A stretch of 6,613 bases of DNA from Candidatus Firestoneibacteriota bacterium (GCA_030635415.1 DAOVYW010000140.1:1-6613), one strand, 5' to 3'. Positions 1 to 5,885 are shown, counted from the first letter of the stretch. The notes: generated by a model not told the origin, from the letters alone. Translations and numbers: made by a program.

Positions 1-821
1 AGCAGCACATTATCGAGGGCCGCCTCGAGCCGGGCGGTTTGCTTATGGGTAAATCCCTGGCCCAGGATATGGAACTCCAAAGAGATGATTTGGTCTATCT
101 CACTTTAAGGGACCAGCACGGCATGTATACCTCTATGGAGATGCTGATTACGGGAATAGTTAATTCAGCAAATCCGCAAGTTAATAACTCTACGGTATTC
201 ATGAACCTGGAGGAGGCCCAAAAACAGCTTAACACCCGGCAAGTTACCGATATTACGGTCAAAACCGACGCTTTTTTTAGAGTCGCGGAATATGAACCCC
301 AAATCAAGGCGGCCGTACCAAATATCAAAGTTTATAGCTGGAGAAAACTTTCTGAGGATTTCAGCGCCATGATGGCTATGAAAAGAAAATTCCAGGGTAT
401 TTTTCTGCTGATGATCATGGTAATCGCTGTGGTGGGCATTGTGAATACCATGCTGATGTCGGTTTATGAGAAAAAAACCGAGATCGGAACCATGAAAGCC
501 CTGGGATTTACCGACCAGGAGGTCAGCAATCTCTTTCTGGTAGAGGGTTTTTTAATCGGCCTGGCCGGCGGCCTGATGGGATTGATCCTCGGAACCCTGT
601 TTAATTCCTGGTTTTATTTTGTGGGCATGGACATTACCGCCATGATGGGCGATCAGGATATTGGTATGCCGATTATGGGCGTGGTGAGGTCCACTTGGAC
701 AATGAGTTCCTATATTAATGCCATGCTGTTTGCCACGATTGCCAGCATTGTTGCCAGCTATTACCCGGCCAAAAAAGTAACTAAAATGGAAGCCATGGAG
801 TGCCTGCGCACGGTGCAGTAA
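1..821 (+). CDS. FtsX-type ABC transporter permease (LolC/E- or MacB-like), 5' end cut off
   Basis: This is the C-terminal part of an ABC permease. The frame is open from base 3 to the window edge, so the TTG at 39 and the ATG at 45 are internal codons, not starts. The first residues (IIEGRLEPGGLLMG) resemble the end of a MacB periplasmic core domain, which runs to about base 370. Three membrane segments follow, near 400-465, 532-605 and 720-776. Between the first two lies the cytoplasmic loop EKKTEIGTMKALGF, the signature of the FtsX permease domain that contacts the ATPase. The protein ends shortly after PAKKVTKMEAMECLR, a usual family ending. Such permeases move lipoproteins, lipids or peptides, or drive periplasmic machinery; the substrate cannot be read here. 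A second, related permease follows on the same strand, so a heteromeric LolCDE-like transporter is plausible, with the ATPase gene probably upstream. The family call is firm and the substrate unknown. Confidence 0.9.
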   Translation, partial: QHIIEGRLEPGGLLMGKSLAQDMELQRDDLVYLTLRDQHGMYTSMEMLITGIVNSANPQVNNSTVFMNLEEAQKQLNTRQVTDITVKTDAFFRVAEYEPQIKAAVPNIKVYSWRKLSEDFSAMMAMKRKFQGIFLLMIMVIAVVGIVNTMLMSVYEKKTEIGTMKALGFTDQEVSNLFLVEGFLIGLAGGLMGLILGTLFNSWFYFVGMDITAMMGDQDIGMPIMGVVRSTWTMSSYINAMLFATIASIVASYYPAKKVTKMEAMECLRTVQ

Positions 822-835
822 TCGTGATACTTACT

Positions 836-850
836 CGGGGGGCCTCCCCG
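836..850 (+). other. short GC-rich hairpin after the first permease
   Basis: The arms CGGGG (836-840) and CCCCG (846-850) can pair across a 5-base loop, 14 bases after the permease stop. No T-run follows, so this is not a standard intrinsic terminator. It sits three bases before a larger palindrome and may belong to the same repeat insertion. Confidence 0.35.
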
Positions 851-853
851 GCA

Positions 854-887
854 GTTGTAGGGGCGTTTAATTAAACGCCCCTACAAC
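854..887. repeat. perfect 34-bp palindrome, MITE/REP-like dispersed repeat
   Basis: The half GTTGTAGGGGCGTTTAA (854-870) is followed directly by its exact reverse complement (871-887), with no mismatch and no spacer. Palindromes with GTAGGGGCG / CGCCCCTAC ends are, from general knowledge, frequent short dispersed repeats in many bacterial genomes. No T-tract follows on either strand, so an intrinsic terminator is unlikely. It lies in the gap between two permeases that otherwise look like one operon, and may have inserted there. Copy number cannot be judged from one window. Confidence 0.75.
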
Positions 888-987
888 CCCTGGGTGGCAT
901 GTCTCAGCTTTCGAGGGAATGAATAAGCAGGATAAAATATTCAAGTAATAGAATGATATAGATACTTCAACCATGTAATGTGCTTCC

Positions 988-994
988 AAAGGAG
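988..994 (+). promoter_or_regulatory. ribosome binding site of the second permease
   Basis: AAAGGAG lies 6 bases before the ATG at 1001. It fixes the start there rather than at the in-frame GTG at 980, which lies upstream of this Shine-Dalgarno sequence. Confidence 0.85.
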
Positions 995-1000
995 ACCAAC

Positions 1001-2203
1001 ATGTTATTAAAGTTTGCCTTTCGCAATGTATTACGTAATAAGCGCCGAAGCTTTTTAACCGCTCTGGCGATTTTCTTTGCCGCCATGATTGTCGGACTGG
1101 CACAGAGTTTTGTGAACGGCATGCTCGATATTTATATGCAAAATTATATTACTTATCAGACCGGGCATATCCGCATTACGACCGACGAATTTATCGACCG
1201 CGAGCGATTCATGCCCGTGGATGAAATCATGGTAGAATCCGATAAAATCATGGCCAATATTCAAAAACTGGAGGGCGTGGCTGATGTTAAAGAACGCCTT
1301 CGTTTCGGAATTCTGCTTGGGCACCAGGATACCACGGTAGAGGCTTTAGGCGTGGGGCTGGAGCTTAAAACCAGCCGGTTCAATCTTCCGGAAAAGCTGG
1401 TCGCCGGTGAACTCGGCGAATCCGGCATTTATATCGGGCAAGGACTGGCTAAAAGATTGGGCGTTGACCTGGGGGACGCGCTGCTGCTGGCAACCAAAAC
1501 TTCCGAGGGCGGCTTGAATGGGATCAAATTGCCAATCAAGGGCCTGGTGCGTTTGGGCATTACCATGTTCGATAAAAGGATGTTTTTTATAAACCTGGCA
1601 GACGCTAAAAAACTGCTTAAAATTTATGCCGGCACCACCGAGCTCTTTGTATTCGCGGATAACCGTGATATTACCGATAGTGTGGCCCAGCGGATTAAAA
1701 CCGGGCTGCCTCCCGGGGTTACGGCCCAAACCTTTAAAGAACAACTGGGGGGTTTCTATACCTATCTGGAAACCGCTAAGGTTATCTACTTGATTATTGA
1801 GACCTTGATCCTCTTTTTGGCCTCGTTTGTTGTCATTAATACCATGATGATGGCCATATTTGAACGTTTGCATGAGATCGGAACCTTGAAAGCTATTGGC
1901 ATGTCCGATCGGGAATTATTTTTAAACTTCACCCTGGAAGGCGCCATCATCGGAGCGGCCGGCGGCATCCCCGGAGCCCTGGTGGGTTATTTACTCACCG
2001 CAGTAATGTCCCATACCGGAATCAATATGCAGGCCTCTTTGGCATCCTTGGATATGCCGATAGAATATATTATTCATCCGACCCTGAGTATTTTTGCCCT
2101 GATTACGGCTATGCTGATGTCAATTTTGATTCCCGCTCTCGCCGCCATGATCCCGGCCCGTTACGCCGGCAAGCTCCAGCCCGCCGAGGCCTTACGGAAG
2201 TGA
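1001..2203 (+). CDS. FtsX-type ABC transporter permease (LolC/E- or MacB-like), complete
   Basis: This is a complete 400-residue permease starting at the ATG behind a strong Shine-Dalgarno. The N-terminus FAFRNVLRNKRRSFLT is a positively charged cytoplasmic lead-in to membrane segment 1 (about residues 18-38). A periplasmic domain of some 220 residues follows and includes QTGHIRI near residue 53, a pattern typical of the LolC/E group. Three more membrane segments lie at about 261-287, 313-336 and 361-387. The coupling loop ERLHEIGTLKAIGM sits between the first two of these, and the end is LQPAEALRK. This four-helix layout and the length fit LolC/LolE/MacB-type permeases. It shares the loop and C-terminal pattern with the permease upstream, so the two probably form one transporter with an ATPase outside the window. 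The substrate (lipoprotein, lipid, peptide or other) is unknown. Its stop codon directly abuts the stop of the convergent cyclase gene. Confidence 0.92.
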   Translation: MLLKFAFRNVLRNKRRSFLTALAIFFAAMIVGLAQSFVNGMLDIYMQNYITYQTGHIRITTDEFIDRERFMPVDEIMVESDKIMANIQKLEGVADVKERLRFGILLGHQDTTVEALGVGLELKTSRFNLPEKLVAGELGESGIYIGQGLAKRLGVDLGDALLLATKTSEGGLNGIKLPIKGLVRLGITMFDKRMFFINLADAKKLLKIYAGTTELFVFADNRDITDSVAQRIKTGLPPGVTAQTFKEQLGGFYTYLETAKVIYLIIETLILFLASFVVINTMMMAIFERLHEIGTLKAIGMSDRELFLNFTLEGAIIGAAGGIPGALVGYLLTAVMSHTGINMQASLASLDMPIEYIIHPTLSIFALITAMLMSILIPALAAMIPARYAGKLQPAEALRK

Positions 2204-3508
2204 TTACGCCGGACGGATGTGAAAGGTGAAAAATCCCCAGGCAAATCCCGCCAGCCCCAGGAGCAGGGCATATATATCCCGGTTGCGAAAATAAAATTTA
2301 TCCGTAAGGGTTACGCGTTGGGCGGGCACTCCCAGGCGCGGCGGGAGTACGCGCGGAATCCAGCCGTAGGTTTCCCGGCCAATCAAAACTTTGTTCCATA
2401 CAATCGGGCCCGCCGGTTTAATATCAGCCAGCAGCAATAAGCTTCCGGCCTTCAAGGTTTTGATAAGCCGCGCTTGCAAAGAGGGCCGGTCATAAATCAG
2501 GTTTTTCTCCCCCAGGGTTTCAACCAGCAGATGCTTGGATTCATATTGAATACCCCGCAGATGCCGGCCCGGAACATGGCTTAGCCCAAAATAGGCCAGC
2601 ATAAATAAGATTAAAAAACCGAATCCCCCTTTGCTGATCCGGAAAGCGGTTATGGGAATGGTTTTCAGGTTCAAGATGGTATAGATCAGCCATCCCAACC
2701 CTCCTAAAAGAACCAGGCCCAAAAGTAATAAAAGCGGATAGTCAAACAAGATGGCGCTGGGACTGAGCATAACCAGGGAGATATTTTCAAACTCGCTTAA
2801 AAGAAAGCGCAGATAAAAATTAATTAGCAGAAATACCACCCCTAGGCCGGCGAGCGTATACATAAGTATTTCGTATCGCTGCCTGGGAATTAACGGCATT
2901 TTGGTATGCAATTTCAGCTTGCCGATCAGATTCGGGGACCTTTGCCACTGGCATTGATAGATATCGATAGCTTTCTTTTTTCCCCGGGGAATAAAGCCGC
3001 CTTTTTTTTCAATGAAAAAATCCTGATTCATCAGGCGTTTCCTGGTCTCGGATGATAAAAGGATCTCTCTCCCTTTGCATCTGCTCTCTATGCGGGAAGC
3101 AATATTTACCACATCGCCGAACACATCATGGTGCTCCACAATAGTCTCGCCGCTGTGAATCCCAATCCGGATTTTCAAGCAAAAAGCCGGATTGGTCTCA
3201 CTTTCATGTTTTAGGATTTGCTGCATGGCGATCGCGGCCTGCACGGCGTGGTGGGATTCTTTAAACACTGCTAAAATGGCATCGCCGATGGTTTTGACGA
3301 CACGCCCTTTGAAATGTTTAATCACCGGAAACAAGAGCCAGTTATGGCGGTCGACCATCAGGCGGCCTTGAATATCGCCCTGGGCCGCCCAAAACCGGGT
3401 GGAATGCACTATATCCGAGAACAAAATAGTACGTTCTTTTTGGGACCGCTTGATATGCTTAGCAATACTTTGGACATTTCTCCTGGAATTCTGAAAATGC
3501 GCGCTCAC
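2204..3508 (-). CDS. membrane-bound class III adenylate cyclase with a probable periplasmic SH3b domain
   Basis: This 434-residue protein probably makes cAMP from ATP. The class III cyclase domain is N-terminal (about residues 24-185). Metal-binding aspartates are D32 (LFSDIVHST) and D76 (KTIGDAILAVF), and the transition-state pair is N135 and R139 (GDVVNIASRIE). The base-selecting positions appear to be K72 and D128, the adenylate rather than guanylate pattern. Membrane helices lie at about 212-233, 256-279, 294-311 and 411-429. Between helices 3 and 4, residues 335-392 resemble a bacterial SH3 domain (YDRPS, TLKAGSLLLL, W371-NKV, YGWIPRVLP). With a cytoplasmic N-terminus, this segment falls in the periplasm. 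The more usual arrangement puts sensor domains before the cyclase. The start is GTG, two bases after the RLP-cupin stop, so the pair is probably co-transcribed and translationally coupled. The cyclase call is firm; the SH3b call and the ligand sensed are less certain. Confidence 0.9.
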   Translation of the reverse strand: MSAHFQNSRRNVQSIAKHIKRSQKERTILFSDIVHSTRFWAAQGDIQGRLMVDRHNWLLFPVIKHFKGRVVKTIGDAILAVFKESHHAVQAAIAMQQILKHESETNPAFCLKIRIGIHSGETIVEHHDVFGDVVNIASRIESRCKGREILLSSETRKRLMNQDFFIEKKGGFIPRGKKKAIDIYQCQWQRSPNLIGKLKLHTKMPLIPRQRYEILMYTLAGLGVVFLLINFYLRFLLSEFENISLVMLSPSAILFDYPLLLLLGLVLLGGLGWLIYTILNLKTIPITAFRISKGGFGFLILFMLAYFGLSHVPGRHLRGIQYESKHLLVETLGEKNLIYDRPSLQARLIKTLKAGSLLLLADIKPAGPIVWNKVLIGRETYGWIPRVLPPRLGVPAQRVTLTDKFYFRNRDIYALLLGLAGFAWGFFTFHIRPA

Positions 3509-3510
3509 TT

Positions 3511-5109
3511 TTAAATCACTCCCAACTTTATCGGCCGGTCGCGCACGTGGTCGACAATGCAGAAGAACCCGAACGGCTGATCGCTCTCGTTTTTCAACTG
3601 GTGCTCCTGAAACGGCGGAACATAGGCTATATCATGTTCCTTCAAAAGTATTGCTTTATTCCCCTGCCGCAATATCCCTTGTCCGCGGATGCAGATAATC
3701 ACGTGTTCATGCCGGTGTTTTTCCGGGCTGGAATAACCCTTGGGTTCAATTTGGAAATACCGCAAGTCAAAACTGGTGCTTTCTCCATACCGGCCGATTA
3801 ATTCATGACGGGTAATGTCCTTAAAATCGGCTTGCTCTTTCTGTTTATATTCGAACGGATCCCGTCCTGTCCAGCAAAAGTCATCCTGTAGTGGCAGGTG
3901 TTCCAATATCTTGCCAAAAGATTTCTCCGCCCATGAATGCTGTGGGCGCTTGGAAATCATTTCTTTGGCCGATACTTCCGGCTGCTTCGGAAAATTGCTA
4001 TGTATCGCTTCCATGAAATCCCGGGTACTCACGCTTAAATCCTGGGAATGCTTTAATAGCGCTCCGCCGATAAGATAAATCGCGTCCTGACCATACTCTT
4101 TTTTCATCTCCCCGATGTTGTCCAGGCTCATTCCTCCGGCCGGCGCGGGCCAGGCCGGCAATATGTTCCCCCACGGCTCTCTTAGCGCTTGGCTCAATTC
4201 CCGGCAATCCTGCGGATTAAAACTAAAACGGCCGCCGTAATTGGGAAAAACAGAAATATCCGCTCCCCACCAACGGAAAAGCGTGCCTAAAAGAATCGCC
4301 GGTTTAATGCCATGTGATGGATCATGAAAATAAGTCCCCGCGAAAGCCGGATGCGCCATGATAATCAGGGAATACTGTTTTGCCAGATACCGCATAAAAT
4401 CCGGCCCAATCAACCATGGCGAGAGCAGTATTCCCTTTACGTCCTGGCTGACAACATACTCTACCTGGGCCTGCATTTGCTCCCAACTGCCGCTGATATT
4501 TGGAAAATAAAGCGTGTTATGCCCTGTCTTGCTATTAGCCCGCGCGATTGCCCGCTGGCATTGGCTGACCCTTTCGCGGAAAGGACAGAACGGCTGGTCA
4601 GCCAGGCTATGATCGTCTTTGATTATATCCCCTCCTCCCCTGGCAAAGGCTTCAGCCAGAGAGGCCAGCCGGGCCGGATCGCTGCCCAGGGGTTTTAGGG
4701 CCGTGGCGGCTAAAGGCCGGTTAAAAACCCCAAGCGTACTGCGCAATCCCGCAATCCCGAATTTAGGCCCGGAAAAACTCGCGACCAGCCGGTCGGGCAG
4801 GGATAGTTCCACTATCCGAATATTTTTCTTCATCGATATATTGCCGAAAAGCAGATTAAGAAACTGGGGAATCTGGTAGGCCGTAAGGTCCGGATGATAA
4901 CCAATCTTCACATTATATTGATGTTGTTCCGTCCGTACCGGAGCAATTTCCAGGACTTGTCCCACTACTGATTCCCTAATCTCCCGGGTTGGAATGCATT
5001 CCAGAGGCACTTCCACTGTCTGTTCCAGCGCGATTTCCATGCTCAGTTTCTCAATCGAAACTCCCGGTGGACAACTAATTTTATAGGTTATTTGGATTAA
5101 ATCAGACAC
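3511..5109 (-). CDS. RuBisCO-like protein fused to a cupin (predicted methylthioribulose-1-P isomerase / methylthioxylulose-5-P methylsulfurylase)
   Basis: This is a 532-residue fusion. Residues 1-370 are a form IV RuBisCO-like protein: SDLIQITYKI start, FGIAGLR (117-123), TALKP with K139 (equivalent to RuBisCO K175), and GGGDIIKDDHSLADQ with K164, D166 and H167 at the metal site. AHPAFAG (252-258), PNYGGRF (289-295), PAGGM and LIGGALL (phosphate-binding glycines) follow. RuBisCO has Glu where H167 sits, so CO2 fixation is unlikely. Residues 410-527 are a cupin: LRYFQIEP, HRHEH (465-469), H503, and GFFCIV with C517. In Rhodospirillum rubrum separate RLP and cupin proteins convert methylthioribulose-1-P to methylthioxylulose-5-P and then to 1-deoxyxylulose-5-P, feeding isoprenoid synthesis. 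That role is inferred here from the pairing. RLPs of D-apionate breakdown share parts of the motif and are the alternative. The start is GTG behind AGGAG; an upstream in-frame ATG at 5220 adds 37 residues unlike the family. Confidence 0.85.
   Translation of the reverse strand: MSDLIQITYKISCPPGVSIEKLSMEIALEQTVEVPLECIPTREIRESVVGQVLEIAPVRTEQHQYNVKIGYHPDLTAYQIPQFLNLLFGNISMKKNIRIVELSLPDRLVASFSGPKFGIAGLRSTLGVFNRPLAATALKPLGSDPARLASLAEAFARGGGDIIKDDHSLADQPFCPFRERVSQCQRAIARANSKTGHNTLYFPNISGSWEQMQAQVEYVVSQDVKGILLSPWLIGPDFMRYLAKQYSLIIMAHPAFAGTYFHDPSHGIKPAILLGTLFRWWGADISVFPNYGGRFSFNPQDCRELSQALREPWGNILPAWPAPAGGMSLDNIGEMKKEYGQDAIYLIGGALLKHSQDLSVSTRDFMEAIHSNFPKQPEVSAKEMISKRPQHSWAEKSFGKILEHLPLQDDFCWTGRDPFEYKQKEQADFKDITRHELIGRYGESTSFDLRYFQIEPKGYSSPEKHRHEHVIICIRGQGILRQGNKAILLKEHDIAYVPPFQEHQLKNESDQPFGFFCIVDHVRDRPIKLGVI
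3519..3523 (-). promoter_or_regulatory. ribosome binding site of the cyclase, inside the end of the RLP-cupin gene
   Basis: GGGAG on the minus strand lies 10 bases before the GTG at 3508 and overlaps the last codons of the upstream gene. It supports the GTG start, since no ATG is available in frame before residue 51, and it supports coupled translation of the two genes. Confidence 0.55.
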
Positions 5110-5117
5110 ACATGCTA

Positions 5118-5122
5118 CTCCT
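5118..5122 (-). promoter_or_regulatory. ribosome binding site deciding the RLP-cupin start
   Basis: AGGAG on the minus strand lies 8 bases before the GTG at 5109. From that GTG the protein begins SDLIQITYKI, as expected for RLP N-termini. A nearby ATG (5113-5111) is out of frame and meets TGA after two codons. The GGA of this site can pair with TCC at 5143-5145 (see the leader hairpins). Confidence 0.7.
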
Positions 5123-5164
5123 GCCCGAGTATTTTTCCCGCAGGACAGGCGGAATGGCTGTCCT
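5119..5164 (-). promoter_or_regulatory. leader with two mutually exclusive hairpins, one covering the ribosome binding site
   Basis: On the minus strand, AGGACAG (5164-5158) pairs perfectly with CTGTCCT (5148-5142) over a 9-base loop (hairpin A). The TCCT of its right arm also belongs to TCCTGC (5145-5140), which pairs perfectly with GCAGGA (5124-5119), part of the Shine-Dalgarno region (hairpin B). A and B share bases 5142-5145 and cannot form together. This is the layout of a translational switch or attenuator. The pairing is seen; regulation is inferred. No known riboswitch consensus was recognised. Confidence 0.4.
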
Positions 5165-5172
5165 AAAAGCAT

Positions 5173-5201
5173 ATTAACATAAGCCCAAGTGCTGATGTAA
5201 A
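5173..5201 (-). promoter_or_regulatory. possible promoter of the RLP-cupin / cyclase unit
   Basis: On the minus strand TTTACA (5201-5196, 5 of 6 to the -35 consensus) is followed after 17 bases by GTTAAT (5178-5173, 4 of 6 to the -10 consensus). Transcription would begin near 5165, right at hairpin A of the leader. The -10 match is modest and this is a by-eye call. Confidence 0.25.
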
Positions 5202-5258
5202 AAATCAGCGTAAGCTCCATGGCTTGCCATCAAAGAATTTAGCTCGTAAGACGGGCTT
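5181..5258 (-). other. possible branched RNA structure upstream of RLP-cupin
   Basis: On the minus strand AAGCCC (5258-5253) can pair with GGGCTT (5186-5181). This would enclose a hairpin ATGG-CAAG-CCAT (5230-5219), flanked by AGCT on both sides (5244-5241 and 5216-5213), and a 6-bp hairpin GCTGAT/ATCAGC (5209-5191). Together these give a closed three-way-junction shape of about 78 bases. It is only relevant if transcription starts above 5258, which competes with the promoter proposed at 5173-5201. The helices are short and could be chance. Confidence 0.2.
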
Positions 5259-5321
5259 GGGACCAAGGTTTGTTCGCGATTGGGAGTTGGAAAAAATGAT
5301 CTTGCGAAGGGATATGATTAA

Positions 5322-5336
5322 CCACCAGTCCGGTGG
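5322..5336. other. small inverted repeat CCACC/GGTGG
   Basis: Five-base arms flank a 5-base loop between the lipoprotein terminator hairpin and the RLP-cupin leader. No T-tract follows. It could be an operator half-site pair or chance; nothing else supports a role. Confidence 0.2.
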
Positions 5337-5357
5337 AATGGCGGCCGGAAATTAATG

Positions 5358-5389
5358 ATGGTGCCCCGCTGTTTATAGCGGGACACCAT
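5358..5389 (-). terminator. terminator-like hairpin after the lipoprotein gene
   Basis: A 13-bp stem (5377-5389 with 5358-5370) and 6-base loop lie 23 bases past the TAA at 5413. On the minus-strand RNA all 13 positions pair, one of them as a G-U wobble; on the plus strand the same position is a C-A mismatch. This favours function in minus-strand RNA. The following tail CATTAATTT is only weakly U-rich, so termination may be inefficient or factor-aided. It also separates the lipoprotein from the RLP-cupin unit downstream. Confidence 0.55.
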
Positions 5390-5412
5390 TTCAAACTCTG
5401 CTTAAACCGCTA

Positions 5413-5613
5413 TTAGAAATTATCCACTAGGTAAACATATCCTGTCGTGCCACAATCTACCGTCGTAAATACAGGTGAATGGCCGACTTCCACGTCATTC
5501 TTATAAATAAATACCTGGGCATTGCCCTCATCCGTAACAAATCCCCCTGCTCCCACCGCCGTAGTGGCCGCTCCTACTTGTAATTCCACCGCCCAAGGAA
5601 GCGCTTTTAAACC
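5413..5613 (-). pseudogene. 3' half of the lipoprotein gene, beyond an in-frame TAG
   Basis: After the TAG at 5614-5616 the same frame continues without another stop for 66 codons to a TAA at 5413-5415. The translation (GLKALPWAVELQVG, then GNAQVFIYKNDVEVG and GTTGYVYLVDNF) reads as the second half of the beta-rich domain begun before the TAG. LPW after a strand, and an IYKND turn like the I-Y-x-x-G/D-x turn of small secreted beta-sandwich domains, support this. Either the gene carries a nonsense mutation (CAG to TAG needs one change and would restore Gln), the base is a sequencing error, or the amber codon is read through. The full product would be 150 residues. Confidence 0.7.
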
Positions 5614-5865
5614 CTAAGCATAGATCGTATTTCCCCAGGCGTCGCCATAACCCACCATCACGGCCTTGGATGTGCCTATGATTTCGTATTTTAGCGTAGC
5701 GAGAGGAGGCGTAAAAGTAGGTGTGGGTATTACCGTTGCCACCGGAACAGGTGTAGCCGTAGGAACAGGATCCTCTTTGGGTTCAGTGGGACTTTCACTG
5801 CAACCCGAAAACATAACAAACGCGAGAGAACACATAAACAATACTGCCAACATTTTTCTCATCAT
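5614..5865 (-). CDS. small lipoprotein, N-terminal part up to the in-frame TAG
   Basis: This encodes 83 residues before a TAG. Residues 1-21 are a signal peptide (charged MMRK, hydrophobic core LAVLFMCSLAFVMF) ending in a lipobox FSGC, with C22 as the predicted lipidated cysteine. Residues 23-55 form a low-complexity Pro/Thr/Val linker (PVPTATPVPVATVIPTPTF). Residues 56-83 (LKYEIIGTSKAVMVGYGD and on) start a beta-rich domain that is completed only beyond the TAG. The pattern K-Y-E-(I/V)-x-G-T followed later by LPW recalls small beta-sandwich domains of the MmpS/transport-accessory type, but that is a weak resemblance. The start has two consecutive ATGs; the first lies 5 bases after AAGGGGG (5877-5871). 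The product would sit in the membrane facing the periplasm or outside. Function is unknown. As it stands the domain is probably cut short. Confidence 0.7.
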   Translation of the reverse strand: MMRKMLAVLFMCSLAFVMFSGCSESPTEPKEDPVPTATPVPVATVIPTPTFTPPLATLKYEIIGTSKAVMVGYGDAWGNTIYA

Positions 5866-5870
5866 TGCTT

Positions 5871-5877
5871 CCCCCTT
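5871..5877 (-). promoter_or_regulatory. ribosome binding site of the lipoprotein
   Basis: AAGGGGG on the minus strand lies 5 bases before the first of two consecutive ATG codons (5865). It supports a translated start even though the frame is interrupted later. Confidence 0.55.
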
Positions 5878-5885
5878 GATTTTTT

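Noticed and set aside
39..47. TTG at 39 or ATG at 45 as start of the first permease
   Set aside because: The frame is open to the left edge and the residues before it continue the periplasmic domain, so the gene is truncated by the window.
980..1000. GTG at 980 as start of the second permease
   Set aside because: It lies upstream of the clear Shine-Dalgarno AAAGGAG that serves the ATG at 1001, and would add seven residues before a normal permease N-terminus.
1346..1873. 175-codon open frame on the minus strand
   Set aside because: It lies entirely antisense to the well-supported second permease, has no recognisable motifs and is His/Gln/Asn-rich in the manner of shadow frames.
4324..4698. 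124-codon open frame on the plus strand
   Set aside because: Antisense to the RLP domain with no family pattern and no ribosome binding site of note.
5110..5220. 37 extra N-terminal residues of the RLP-cupin from the ATG at 5220
   Set aside because: The added residues (starting MELTLIFYIS) do not look like an RLP N-terminus. A good AGGAG lies 8 bases before the GTG at 5109, and the stretch contains the pairing leader hairpins.
5110..5260. known SAM, SAH or TPP riboswitch in the RLP-cupin leader
   Set aside because: I looked for the conserved core sequences of these classes by eye and saw none; only generic pairing is present.
5700..5780. tandem repeat in the lipoprotein linker
   Set aside because: The Pro/Thr/Val linker is low complexity but the DNA has no exact repeat unit.
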